64,000 bases of DNA from Lucinisca nassula (lineage: Eukaryota > Mollusca > Bivalvia > Lucinida > Lucinidae), in the NCBI GenBank assembly GCA_963580285.1, contig OY757021.1:90879221-90943220 (forward strand). Direction: 5' to 3'. The notes under the pieces are model-generated. The model was not told where the DNA came from. It was given only the letters and a program-made list of their open reading frames with translations, and did not search any database. Positions 31,480 through 41,999 of the stretch are shown one piece after another. The translations under genes were made by a program, and so were the position numbers. Position 1 is the stretch's first letter. Each line of letters begins with the position of its first letter.

Positions 31480-33520
31480 GTCAAGGGTCATTTCCGGCTA
31501 AATGTACTGGCCTATGTGTAGCGCATATTGCCTCGAGGTTATGGTCCACCGAATATGTACAGAGTAATGCCCTTTTGAATTTGTTTTGTAAAACTATTTC
31601 GTTTCCGGATAACTCCTCCTACATTTTTATCAGATCAAGCTAAAACTTGGTAGCTAGTAAGACCATTGCCTGATGTAGCGCATATCATTTCGAGATTATA
31701 GTTCACTAAATATTTACTGAGTTATACCCCTTTGAACATTTTGTAAACTTTCGTTTCCGGATAACTCCGCCTACAGTTTTCATCCGTTCAAGCTGAAACA
31801 TGGTAGGTAGTAAGATCTGGATCTGGTGTAGCGCATATCATTTCGAGGCTACGGTCCATTAAATATTCACAGAGGTTTGCCCCTCTTAATTATTTTTTAT
31901 TTTTTATTTTTTTTTTTTTTGTTTCCGGATAACTTCTCCTACAGTTTTCATCTGATTATGCTGAAACTTAGCAGGTAGTAAGATCATGACCTGGTGTAGC
32001 GTATATTCTTTCGTGGTTATAGTCCACCAAATATTCACAGAAATATGCCCCTTTGCATATTTCTGTAAATATTTCGTTTCCGGATAACTCCTCTCACAAT
32101 TAAAATTCGATCAAGCTGAAACTTAATATACAGATGTATTGTTAGGGCCCCCCACTGGCTACACTGGCTCTCATGAAACTTCACACACATACTAACCACA
32201 ACAACTTCTATATTCTGACAAAGGTCTCTACATTGCTTTTGTTCGTGTAGTTGTCTTGCCTTAACCAAAAACACTTAACCTTGGTCATAACTTCAAAAGT
32301 ATTTACCTTTCACTCATGAAAATTCACACAAATACTTGCCATTACAAGACCTACATTCTGACAAAAACTTGTACCACGCCTCTTGGAAAGTACTATGTTG
32401 AGCCCTTTCTGACGTAGTCAGTGATCGTGTTTTGAGGTTATTGTCCAACAATTTGTTTGTTTGATTTGAGGTTTGACGTCCCCGTCAACACTGTACAGGT
32501 CATTTTGGAGACGTTGCTTCCACTTGTGTGGGACTTTTACCCGGCATTGAGATGAAATGATATCTCAAGCCCTGTCGCCCAATAAAACCAATAGGGTTTA
32601 TAAGCATGGACGGTCCGACTTGTCCCGCTTTGCCTGGGCAGGCTTAGATCCTCTCAGCGGTTTCCGGTACTCGTATGCGGACGGTTTTAGCTCTGCGTGG
32701 AAGCATCATGCAGCCCATCTATGTATTCAAGCCCCGATGGGCGGGACGAATTATGGTCCAACAAATAAAAACAAAGTTATGCCCCTTTGAAAGTTTCTGT
32801 AACCATTTTCGTCTGTTATTTAGAACCGATCAAGCTGAAACATTATATACAGTTAGACCAAGATGTGGAGCAGCGCATATCATTTCAAAATACAGCCCAA
32901 CAAATATTTATAGGGTTATGCCCCTTTGAAAATTCCTGTGACCATTTTCTTTATGGCTAACTTTTCCTACAGTGAACTTTCAATCAAGCTGAAAAATGAA
33001 ATTTAGTTTGACCACAATGTGGAGCAGCGCATATTGTTTCGAGGTTATGGCTTACCAGATATAAATAAGGTTATGCCCATGTGCAAATTTTTGTAAGTAG
33101 TTTGTTTATGGCTAACTTCTCCGACAAATAATATCCGATGAAGCTGAAACTTCATATATAGTTAGATCATAATGTGACGCTGCAATTATTGTTTTAAGAT
33201 TACAGTCCATTAAAAATTAAACGAGTTATGCCCCTTTGAAAATTTCTGACCATATTTTGTTTGTGGCTAACTTTTCCTGCAGGTAACATTCGATCTAGCA
33301 AAATCTACGTATTTAGTTTGACTATATGTTGGAGCAGCGCATATGATTTAGAGAGGATGGTCCACCAAATATTTATATAAGTATAACACTCCGAAAATAT
33401 CTGTAGACATTTTCATTTCTACAATTTAGATCCGATCAAGCTGAAACTTGATATGTAGTAAAACCATGATATGGAGCAGTTCTTATTGTTTCAAGGTTTC
33501 AGTCCCACAACTATCAACTT
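31480..33520. repeat. Tandem array, ~140-165 bp unit, right part
   Basis: Units recur near 31560, 31740, 31910, 32060, 32770, 32930, 33080, 33230 and 33380 with 'tttccggataactcctccta', 'gatcaagctgaaacttgg', 'gagcagcgcatat' and 'gttatgcccctttgaaa'. A SINE-D (32455-32745) and a 32160-32440 repeat (like 27170-27360) interrupt it. Two sub-types exist: a 'ttccggataact' type on the left and a 'tggctaacttttcc' type on the right. Confidence 0.85.
32455..32745 (-). mobile_element. SINE-D, full length, inside the tandem array
   Basis: 'gatttgaggtttgacgtccc', 'taaaaccaatagggtttata', 'cgtatgcggacggttttagc', 'caagccccgatgggcgggac'. Possible flanking duplication 'ttgtccaacaatttg' (32449-32455 region) and 'tatggtccaacaaat' (32752-32766). 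Confidence 0.9.
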
Positions 33521-33554
33521 GCTACGGGCGTATAATGCCCCGCATGCGGAGCTC

Positions 33555-33760
33555 TTGGTTTTCTTATTTCTGCTCTAAAATATAGATTGTGGGTACTCGT
33601 TCGAACCGCCTAAATCTCATTGAGGCGGTTCTAACGAGTACCCACACCTGTGTCTAGGAATATAAAAAAGAAGAAAAAAAATATTTATAACCCTGTAAAC
33701 CCCAGGTGTCTTCTATATAAAGTAGGGTGTAGAGGGGTGTTCATTTCATTTCTTGTCAAC
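33555..33760. mobile_element. Palindromic MITE, type II right half
   Basis: Core 'gtactcgttcgaaccgccta'/'gaggcggttctaacgagtac' with an expanded loop ('aatctcatt'), then 'tttctatataaagtaggg' and 'gttcatttcatttcttgtc'. Followed by 'actgaagaagtcacaaattt', also seen after the elements at 5651, 43738 and 58763. Confidence 0.8.
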
Positions 33761-34497
33761 GGGACTGAAGAAGTCACAAATTTTAAAGTTTTCTCCCTTG
33801 GAAAACTAACTGCAAAGATCTCTGATGCGTAGCCATGTATATGATTAAACCACAATGCAATGTGTCTTTACTTTCTTTGTTAGGCGTATTTTCCTAATGT
33901 TTGCCACTCACTGACATGTAGAGGAGATCTCGAGGTAGCTTCAAGCAACAAGTTGTGTGTCTGTGTCTATCAGCTGCGCACGCGCCTTTTGACAATAGGA
34001 CCAATTAATAGCCCTGAACTGTTCACGTCAGTGCTGTGTGGATGTGGAGTCATTTGGTTTCTGAGAAGAACATTTTGGGGTTTTCTTTTACTATGGCAAC
34101 CACCTTGGTCATGAGACCTAAACCACGCGAACAAACTTTCGTTCCTCCATTTCATTAGGACTTCTTGATATAAAATTTGGTTTTAATTTGTCCAGCTATT
34201 TTTATTTTCTAAAACATTTTGATATCTAAGTGATTCTGGAAAAAGTTCAGTGAGTAACCTTGAACTTTGGTACTCGTTCAGCTTCATTAACTCATTTAGC
34301 TGACAGATAAGTTCACGGGCAACTTCTACTTTTTCCTATGCAAAAATGTATGTGACCAAAATTGACCTTGGCGTAAAATGGGTCAACACAGACTCATCAT
34401 TTGAACAAACTACGTTGGACTGGAATCTTCAATGCTGCATTTATAGTTTCAAGGCATTTGACCCACTTGTTCAAGAAAAGAGGATTGTTAAGCCAGG
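33761..34497. other. Unassigned sequence
   Basis: The first ~120 bp match the region 3' of the type II elements at 5880, 43955 and 59010 ('agttttctcccttggaaaac', 'tgtgtag' context), i.e. a piece of the gene-block sequence outside the three blocks. The remainder is not recognised. Confidence 0.4.
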
Positions 34498-34662
34498 TTT
34501 TTTTTTTTTTGGTTTTGGTTTTACAGCCCTTTCAAGATTATTTCACTCATATCGAGCCGATCGTTAATCAGAGGTGGGCGAAAACCGGAGTACCCGGAGA
34601 AAAACCACCTGACCTTCCGTTGCAGAACTTGGCGTCTCACTTGTGACCCGAGCGAGGCTCCA
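34498..34662 (-). mobile_element. SINE-A, head-truncated
   Basis: A T-run followed by 'ggttttggttttacagccct', 'catatcgagccgatcgttaa', 'accacctgaccttccgttgc' and 'aacttggcgtctcac', ending within 'acccgagcgaggctc'. The tRNA-like A box is missing. Confidence 0.85.
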
Positions 34663-34689
34663 ATTGAACAAAATTTCATTTCTTCTATC

Positions 34690-35190
34690 CCATGAACACA
34701 CCGGTTACCGCAGTACAACGAACGCGACAGAGTACAACGAACGCTACAGAAATCATGACGTCACAGGAGTATTTTCGGTAAGAAAAAGGTTTATTTTAGC
34801 CCAGATCCTAATCTTTTTGGGTGGTTATTTTGCATAGCTGCAGAGTAATGGTATTACCATTTACTGATATAGTTGCAGAGAATTCTGTTCATCATAAACG
34901 AAAACACAAACAATTTTCTTTCGTCTAGTGTGTTTTCACCAACCCCAGCATACTTCGGTAAATGTTTTTTAACAGTAACACATCTTTTGTGCACATGATT
35001 TTGTGATTTATATGTTATTGCGATTTCAGAGCATCCATTGATGCATTTGCTTGAGCCCCAGTTCATGTCAATACCCAACGAATCCGTGGATGGTTCAAGG
35101 GTTGATTTTTTGTTAGGGTACACCTTACCACGGGTTATGATACACCATAACGCGGTTAGTCAGCACAATTTGGGTACAACAAACACGGAT
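34690..35190 (+). repeat. Repeat pair member with inverted partner at 39665-40190
   Basis: Starts 'acaccggttaccgcagtaca' with a tandem 'gtacaacgaacgc' doublet, ends 'gggtacaccttaccacgggt' and 'caacaaacacggatta'. The same terminal phrases occur inverted ~5 kb away. Confidence 0.65.
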
Positions 35191-35214
35191 TATATTCTTC
35201 ATAAATTGAAATAT

Positions 35215-35505
35215 TTGTTTGAATTGGGATTTAACGTCCCCGTAAACTCTATTTAGGTCATTTTGGAGACGTTGCTTACAATTCTGTGGGACTTTTAACC
35301 GACATTGAGATGAAATGACATCTCAAGCCCTGCCGCGCAGTGAAACCAGAAGGCTTATATGCATTGGACGATCTGGCTCACACCGCTTTGCCTGGGCAGG
35401 CTTAGTCCTTCTAAGCGGTTTACAAGTACTCTGTCAGATTCAGCTCTGCGTGGAAGCACCATGCAGCCCAATTTATTTCTCAAGCCACGATGGGCGGGGG
35501 CGAAA
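35215..35505 (-). mobile_element. SINE-D, near full length
   Basis: 'aattgggatttaacgtcccc', 'tgacatctcaagccctgccg', 'ggcaggcttagtccttctaa', 'caagccacgatgggcggggg'. Confidence 0.9.
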
Positions 35506-35824
35506 TAAATTGAAATAAAACTCTTTAATCCGCCAGCGAAGGCATGATACATGATGCTGTTTTTAATTCAAAACGATCCATTTTGCTGTTACATACTCTT
35601 TAATGCCTGTTTGATTCTCATGATGATCTCCGAACTTATACACGTGCGAATTTAAAGGATTGGTTAAAAATCTTGGACAAAGGGGACGGGTGAACACATT
35701 TATTCTGGCTTTCCAGCACGTTTTTACCACATCCCCCACTTATGAACAACTGAAACCCAACTTATTTAGTTTCGGCATTGTTGGGGAGGGGAGACTCTTG
35801 AATTTATAGATTCCTTTCTTTGCT

Positions 35825-36030
35825 ACTGAAAATAGTAAGTTTTTATGCCATCCCCCACCCCCGAGAATCTTTGATTCGGGGGGGGGGGGGGGATATAGTA
35901 TTTGCCCATTCTGACCAAGGGTCATAACTCTGTTTCATTTTTGGCTGAATTATCTCCCCTTGAAATTTTGCAAAAACTCAGAAATTGGCTCCCACGGGGT
36001 CATTGGTCACCTATAGTTTCAGCCCTTGTT
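35825..36030. repeat. Dispersed repeat with C/G homopolymers, copy of 11380-11690
   Basis: 'cccccgagaatctttgattc', G-run, 'gggtcataactctgtttcat', 'gctgaattatctccccttga', 'ggtcacctatag'. The microsatellite middle is deleted. Confidence 0.75.
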
Positions 36031-36244
36031 GTAAATGATATGGAGCCAATATGAGTTAATGGCGAGTATATGGAGTGTGTTCCAGTTTTGTCTGGGTCCC
36101 GAATGGGACTGTTCTTAGTCCTCTGTTACACTCCCTGTTCACAGACGACTGGGTATACTGCCGGGAAATTAGAGTTACAGAGGACTAACGTAAACTTCGG
36201 AACCAAATGGATAGACTAGGAGGTTTGGCATGAAAATGAGGCAT

Positions 36245-36512
36245 GACATCATGCGAACAAGCCCGTGAATGAACACCCCTTACTTTATATAGGGAAAACT
36301 GTGATTTAAGGGGATATGCATGCTTTTGAATATATATCTGCTATAAGACATAGGTTGTGGGTACACGTTAGAACCGCCTCCTTGAGACGATTCTAACGAG
36401 CACCCACAATCTATGTTTGCAGTATAAATAAGAAACATATCACGGATTTTCATCAGAGAAGTAGCCATTTAGGACATGTGATAAAATACACTGTCGCACG
36501 GGTGTGTTACCG
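36245..36512. mobile_element. Palindromic MITE, type II
   Basis: 'gacatcatgcgaacaagccc' start, core 'cacgttagaaccgcctcctt'/'gagacgattctaacgagcac' (36360-36402), end 'tgtcgcacgggtgtgttacc'. Confidence 0.8.
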
Positions 36513-36734
36513 GAGTGAGTTTTCAGGCCGTTTAATGCAATACATTAAGCAGACAAGTAGGCAGAGAACCAATGAAATTGAGGGTTCGTGCATTAGAACT
36601 CCTTGAGTATCATTTCACATGATTCTCGGACTCCCAGAAATTCGAGGGCGAATTTCAATGTGGAGGGGGAGAATGTTATAGCGTATAGGTATATAGCACA
36701 CTTGTACTGCCTTTCGGTACTAGCCGGCTTTTAC

Positions 36735-36797
36735 AGCAACGTGGTAGATTTGCTTATCAATCCGGCGGCCCGGGTTCGAACCCCGGCCGGGCCAAAG
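36735..36797 (+). other. tRNA-like sequence, probably a SINE remnant
   Basis: 'cccgggttcgaaccccggcc' forms a perfect T-arm (CCGGG TTCGAAC CCCGG) with a D-arm-like 'agcaacgtggtagatttgct' upstream. No matching acceptor stem is seen upstream, so I do not call a tRNA gene. Confidence 0.35.
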
Positions 36798-37115
36798 GTG
36801 TGTAGCATTTTTGTCACCTGTTACACAATGTCAGTAAAAATGTCATTAATGTCCACGAAGAACAAAACTGGACCGATAACGGCACCTTGTGAGACACCAG
36901 ACAAAACTTGAGCCCAATCCTAAGTTTCACTGTTAGGTTCGGCAATAGTGTGCATGGTGTTGGGGTCATCTGGATGACCAGCATCGCTAAACTCAAACTC
37001 AGCCATAATGTATCTTTCTGAAATAAAGAATATAAGACTCTTACTTAGGTATTCTTACGACATGACTGTCGCAACAATGGAGAGAAGCATAGTTGTAAAA
37101 AAGGGGAAAAATCGC

Positions 37116-37192
37116 TTATGGTGAGATTTGAACCTGGGACAATCGGGTAAAATCAACTGCTCTAAGCACTAAGCCAAAGAGTCAACTGTCTT
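37116..37192 (-). other. tRNA-like sequence, probably a SINE head
   Basis: On the minus strand: A-box-like 'tggcttagtgcttagagcag' and B-box-like 'aggttcaaatctcac', ~34 bases apart. The acceptor stem pairs poorly. Likely a tRNA-derived repeat. Confidence 0.35.
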
Positions 37193-37578
37193 CCTCAGTT
37201 GTCTTCCGCATAATCAACCAAGGCAGGTATAATGTAGGTTAGGTGCTGCGGGCCGTAACACCTCAACCCTGTTCTTCAAGTTCGTATGTTGACGCGAGGT
37301 CATTTTTGCGAAGAAAGTCAAATCCCGGGCGAGCCACCATCTTCCGACATGGCAGCCATAATGAAGGAATGGAGCATAGCTAAAAAAAAAATAATCGACT
37401 CTGTGCGAAAGAGTCGTATCCATGACGCAGTTGTCATTGGTTATAAACCTGTAGGCCAAGGAAGATAATTCAGGATTAGAAGTTGTGGGTCGTAACAGTA
37501 TCAGGGGCGTAGCTGGAAGAAAATCATTTGTACGCAAACCAAAGAAAATACTAAAAATAATAACTCCGTTTACCAAAT

Positions 37579-37649
37579 GGGGACCACTCTTACAGGAAAG
37601 AATTTGCTCCCATCAGGGAGCAAATTCTTTCCTGTAAGTGCGGTCCCCG
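37579..37649. repeat. Long hairpin
   Basis: GGGGACC and GGTCCCC close the stem; TTACAGGAAAGAATTTGCTC pairs exactly with 'gagcaaattctttcctgtaa', around a ~4 nt loop. Related, decayed hairpins lie at 6043-6115, 44125-44190, 59210-59250 and 59525-59590. Confidence 0.85.
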
Positions 37650-37679
37650 TGGCAGAGGAGGAAACTATGCTAGGTAATA

Positions 37680-37912
37680 TTTTTTTTTTTGGTTTTGGTT
37701 TTACGGCCCTTTCAAGATTATTTCACTCATATCGAGCCGATCGTTAATCAGAGGTGGGCGAAAACCGGAGTACCCGGTGAAAAACCACCTGACCTTCCGT
37801 TGCAGAACTTGGCGTCTCACACATGACCCGAGTGAGGCTCGAACCACAGCGGTGAGAGACCTAATGATCAAGAGTCAGCGCTCTTAACCACTAGGCCACG
37901 GATGCCCGTCCC
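37680..37912 (-). mobile_element. SINE-A, full length
   Basis: From the T-run tail to the tRNA-like head (minus strand 'gcatccgtggcctagtggtt', 'gtggttcgagcctcactc'). Near-duplication CTAGGTAATA / CTAGCTAATA on the two sides suggests the target site. Confidence 0.85.
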
Positions 37913-37956
37913 CAGCTAGCTAATAAATAGTGTTGCGTATATCCTAGACGAATACA

Positions 37957-38180
37957 GTTTCTTCTTCTTCTCCTTCTTATTCTTCTTCTTCTCGTTCTTC
38001 TTCTTCTTCTTCTTCTTTCTTCTTACTTCTTCTCTCTGCTTCTTTTTTTTCTTCCTCCTCTTTTTTCTACTTTTTCATCTTCTTCTTCTCCTTTTTCTTC
38101 TTTTTTTTTCTTCTTTTTTCTTATTTTTCTTCTTCTTCTCCTTCCTCTTGGTTTTCTTCTTCTTTTTCTTCTACGTCTAT
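37957..38180. repeat. (TTC)n-type polypyrimidine tract, ~220 bp
   Basis: Almost uninterrupted C/T on the plus strand (TTC, TCCTT and T-runs). The apparent lysine/arginine-rich frame on the opposite strand is only the repeat read as codons. Confidence 0.95.
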
Positions 38181-38295
38181 TTTTTAAGTTTGTAATGTGT
38201 TCGCAAGTGCGTATCTGCGTACAGGTAGCTACGCCCCTGAGTATCATGGACAAACTTTCCTATCTATCCCTCACACTGATTTCTTTGGCTGGCTT

Positions 38296-38605
38296 GTTTC
38301 TTCGTTTGGTTGCGAGTTTAACAGCCCAGAAAGCACTATTTAGGTCACATCGAGCCAGTTAGTTTACCTTAAAGGCTTATAAAACCAGCACAGTGTATAT
38401 TCTTCACAGAATTTGACAACCACCCTTCTTGAGTCAGTGAAAGGAAGAGAATGACCGTGTGTGTATTTTGAGTTATACGTCTCAGCAACCCACTAAGGTT
38501 ATACAGAGAGGGGGCCTCATTTAACGACCCGTCAGAAAGTTTCGAGAAGCCAAAAATCGAACCCAGGACCCCTGGTTTATGAGGTGAGTGAAACAGAATG
38601 ATTAC
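38296..38605 (-). mobile_element. Chimeric SINE (SINE-B-like head, SINE-C-like tail)
   Basis: The plus-strand left part matches the SINE-C body/tail ('gagtttaacagcccagaaag', 'tcgagccagttagtttacct', 'aagagaatgaccgt'). The right part matches the inverted SINE-B head ('gaaagtttcgagaagccaaa', 'aatcgaacccaggacccctg', 'gtttatgaggtgagtg'). Confidence 0.65.
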
Positions 38606-38639
38606 CGAAGAGAACATTTCATGGCAGGCCCATTTCAGA

Positions 38640-39130
38640 TTCTTTTTCTTGCATTACTTAAATCTTAAAACATAGATTTTGAATATGCGGCTTCGACTGC
38701 AAACGTCCATTGTGACGTTTAGTGACGTCGCATTACGGGCGGCGTACACGACTTTCTATACAGATAGCGCACATCAGACACCCTTTGAGTTAAACTACTC
38801 AGAATTCTCGACTTCAATGCCAGCCCTTCGTAGAAAACCCGGGTAGGATAAAAGTTTCTATCCCAGGGTAAAATCTAGGATTTCCTCGTCTGGTGTGCAA
38901 GAACTTGTAAAACGAGGCTAGTTCGTTGCTCGCAGAATTTGATCGCTTTCAGCGATCAGACTATGTGCATGCGCAACTTCTGTACTAACAAATTATTTTG
39001 CAGATTCTTGTGGTTGCACTGTAAGTGTTGTCTCATTGAAGTTGGTTTTGCTCAGTATAGGTCACTGTTGGCTATTTAAACGGTCCCTCTGTAGTTTTAT
39101 ATTGTTTACACGTTTATGTAAAAGTTAATC
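38640..39130. other. Unassigned sequence
   Basis: No gene or repeat recognised. Slightly higher CpG content around 38690-38770 ('gtgacgtcgcattacgggcg'). Confidence 0.35.
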
Positions 39131-39132
39131 TT

Positions 39133-39430
39133 GGGCCCCATTCACCGCTGCTTGGGAAATAAACGGGCTGCATGATACTTCTACACAGAGCTGAAACCCG
39201 TCGCACATGACTACTGGTTAACCACTTAGAAGGTCTTAGTCTTCCCAGGCAAAGTGGTGCGAGTCCGACCTTTCCTTCATATACATGTGAACCCTATTAG
39301 TCTCCTTGGGCGGTAGATTTGAGATGTCGTTAAATCTCAATGACGGATAAAAAGACTTGCAAAATTGGAAACAATTCCAAAATGACCTTAATAGTGTTGA
39401 CGGGGACGTTGAAGCTCAGTTCAAACAAAC
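39133..39430 (+). mobile_element. SINE-D, diverged
   Basis: 'gggccccattcaccgctgct', 'gctgcatgatacttctacac', 'gatttgagatgtcgttaaat', 'gacggggacgttgaagctca'. Confidence 0.85.
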
Positions 39431-39664
39431 AACAGGTTATTTTGTGACATTTTTTGATGGATTATAGCGACTGTTTATTGTGCATCTGTTGTAAAAAGTT
39501 GTCTCTGTCATAAACACACCTTACAACCCAAAACACTTTTTGTGTCATAGGAATGGCCAAGCGCATACCGTACATATTGTAATTTTTCAACTTAAGGGCA
39601 AATATGTATCGTTCCTCTTGGCTGTTTCTTGAAAAATGGCGCTTATAATGGGTAAAAACGTCCA

Positions 39665-40190
39665 GATTCGGTTTTTCATATCCGTGTTTGTTGTTCCATT
39701 TGTTCCGTGTTTAGTGTACTCAGACTCAACACATGATCCGTGGTAAGGTGTACCCGTGTTTCACGGTAGTGAGCCAAGAAAAATCCGTACGATTCTTATT
39801 CTAAATGTTTTTTTTATGAATTATTAAAAATAGTATACTTACTTCGATGCCTAGAGGCATGAAAAACCAAAGAATGCTCGTGTATATGTCATTTTTTTTC
39901 TGATTGATAGACCCTTAAAACTTGAAGTTTTGTTTTTCTACCTATTTTGGCCTAATTTATGGCTTTGATTTCCCTTCTCTGACCGTGTCATAACTTAAAA
40001 TTTGGACAAAACAACAAAAACACAATCTGTTGTCATCGCAAAACCAACAGAAAAACATAAACCGTGATATGTTCGACAAAAATAGAGGAAACATTGAACT
40101 CACACTTCTCCTGTCAAAAAAAGACGGTAGCGTTTGTTGTACTCAGTCGCGTCACGTTGTACCGCGGTAACCGGTGTGATGAAAGCTCCA
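39665..40190 (-). repeat. Repeat pair member, inverted copy of 34690-35190
   Basis: Minus strand: 'acaccggttaccgcggtaca' ... 'gagtacaacaaacgctac' at one end and 'gggtacaccttaccacggat' ... 'caacaaacacggatat' at the other. Confidence 0.65.
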
Positions 40191-40224
40191 TATTAAACTT
40201 GATTTCAATTTGCCCAGCGAGTTC

Positions 40225-40430
40225 ATCACGATATCAAGTCCGTGAAACAAAGATCCATCTAAACCCCACCTGATATAGAGAAAAGTGTGGTTTACGGGGG
40301 TATACCTTATATGATGTATTTTTACTCAGAAACATACGTTGCGGGTACTCGTTAGAACCGCCTCATTGAGGCGGTTCTAACAAGCACCCACAATCTATGT
40401 TTAAAGCAGAAATAAGAAAGATATTATAAT
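40225..40430. mobile_element. Palindromic MITE, type II left half
   Basis: 'catcacgatatcaagtccgtg', 'gtggtttacgggggtatacc', core 'gtactcgttagaaccgcctc'/'gaggcggttctaacaagcac' (40345-40387), 'aaagcagaaataagaaagat'. Confidence 0.8.
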
Positions 40431-41046
40431 TTTACTAATATTTGGCACCTCTGACACCATGTTGGACGCCATTATTTCACATGGACATGGTTTCCTAATG
40501 TTTTATAAAAATGAAGTTTAAATTATCCTGATTTTTCATCCTTATCTGGAGCTATGCATGGGTTTGCCAAAAATATTGAAATAATTCATTACCATGCCCG
40601 TCTCTGTTTCTAAGGCAACCGTTGTCTGTCTGATTCAAGACGACTAGTAGTTCTTACTAACCGCATATTAGGTCTACATCTGCCCAGGAACATAGTAGTT
40701 AGGTTGACTGGCTGGATTGATATGACTTAAACGATGCTGACTGGGCAGCTGAACGCAAATGATGATCGACCCTATAAGTATTGAAAATGGAGAAACAGGG
40801 ATTGAAATAAAAGAATGAAAAAGAAAAAATAACATCTAAACACGTGTGTAAAGCTTTAACAAATGCATTTATTATACATAGAAAAGGTATGTTGGGGGCA
40901 AATAATGTATCATTTTTTATATAAAATCGCATATAATTTATTGTGAAAAAGATCAATCGTTATGAAGGCATAGGTCATACACAGATAATGGATGGCAAGC
41001 AATCTCTCATGCTTCGAGTGTAAACGTGAGTTACATATATCAGAAC

Positions 41047-41338
41047 GATAATCATTACGAAAACACACCCATCACGAAAAAACGCCTATATAATTTTGAC
41101 CCTTTTGAACCCTTCTTTTATATAGTAAAACTGGGGTTTACAGGGGTAAACGATTTTTTCTTATTTCTGCTTTAAAATATAGATTGTGGGTACTCTTTAG
41201 AACCGCCTCATCATAGAGTACCAACAATCTATATTTTGAGCAGAAATAAGAAAAAAATATTACAATTTTTCATCTAAAAAAATCGATTGTAGGAGGTAAA
41301 GTTTACAATGTATTTGTATAGGCGTGTTTTCGTAATGC
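41047..41338. mobile_element. Palindromic MITE, type I, both ends present
   Basis: 'ccatcacgaaaaaacgcctata' start and 'tataggcgtgttttcgtaatg' end give ~20 bp inverted ends. The core lacks the inner stem ('tagaaccgcctcatcatagagtacc'-type deletion: right inner arm missing). Confidence 0.8.
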
Positions 41339-41384
41339 CTCCTACATAGTGCATTTTTCATATCTCTTGTTTGTTTGTTTGTTT

Positions 41385-41652
41385 GTATTCGAGTTTAACG
41401 CCCTAGTCATCCTTGAGCCGGTCAGTTTACCTATCCACTTTTCCTGGGCAGCGGTTAACCAATACAGTTCACTTTTTTCGCCAGAAACTGACAACTGCCC
41501 TTTTTGAATCTGCGGAAGGGAGAGAATGACCGTAGTAAAGATTCCATGATCAATCTCCACGAAAGAATATTGCCGACCCCGGCAGGAATCGAACCCGTGA
41601 CCTCCTGATCACCAGTCAGATGCGCATCCGACTGAGCTACCGAGACCGGCTT
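41385..41652 (-). mobile_element. SINE-C, tRNA-derived, full length
   Basis: Minus-strand head 'gccggtctcggtagctcagt', B box in 'acgggttcgattcctgcc'. Tail complement 'cgagtttaacgccctagtca' preceded by a TTTG microsatellite (41370-41386) as the reverse of the CAAA tail. Confidence 0.9.
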
Positions 41653-41654
41653 CA

Positions 41655-41893
41655 CATCTCTAAATTGGCTACTTTTCTGAAGAAAATCTGTGATATTTTT
41701 CTTTTTTATACTGCAAACATAGGTTGTGGGTGCTCGTTAGAACTGCCTTATTGAGGCGGTTCTTACGAGTACCCACAGCCTATGTCTTGGAGCAGAAATA
41801 AGAAAAATAAGGTATATCCCCGTAAACCCCAGTTTTCTCTATATACTGTGGGGTCTAGGGGTGTTCATTTCACAGACCTGTTCACGTGATGAT
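41655..41893. mobile_element. Palindromic MITE, type II
   Basis: Core 41715-41782 'cataggttgtgggtgctcgt' against 'gtacccacagcctatg'. Ends 'cacagacctgttcacgtgatg'. The SINE-C at 41385-41652 has apparently inserted into its left end ('cctacatagtgcatttttca' lies just before the SINE and 'ttcacatctctaaattggct' just after). Confidence 0.8.
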
Positions 41894-41944
41894 CGAGTCT
41901 GAAAAAGCCATAGTCTATTTTAGTTTATATGATTCAACTCTTAC

Positions 41945-41978
<34 letters not shown>

Positions 41979-41989
41979 GTAATAATTAA
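41945..41989. repeat. (AAT)n microsatellite
   Basis: About 14 AAT triplets with one AGT. Confidence 0.95.
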
Positions 41990-41999
41990 ATCTCGCTTC

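Noticed and set aside
36735..36797. Possible tRNA gene with a perfect T-arm
   Set aside because: No acceptor stem pairing upstream and no convincing anticodon arm.
38023..38253. Lysine/arginine-rich minus-strand frame
   Set aside because: It is the polypyrimidine tract read as codons.
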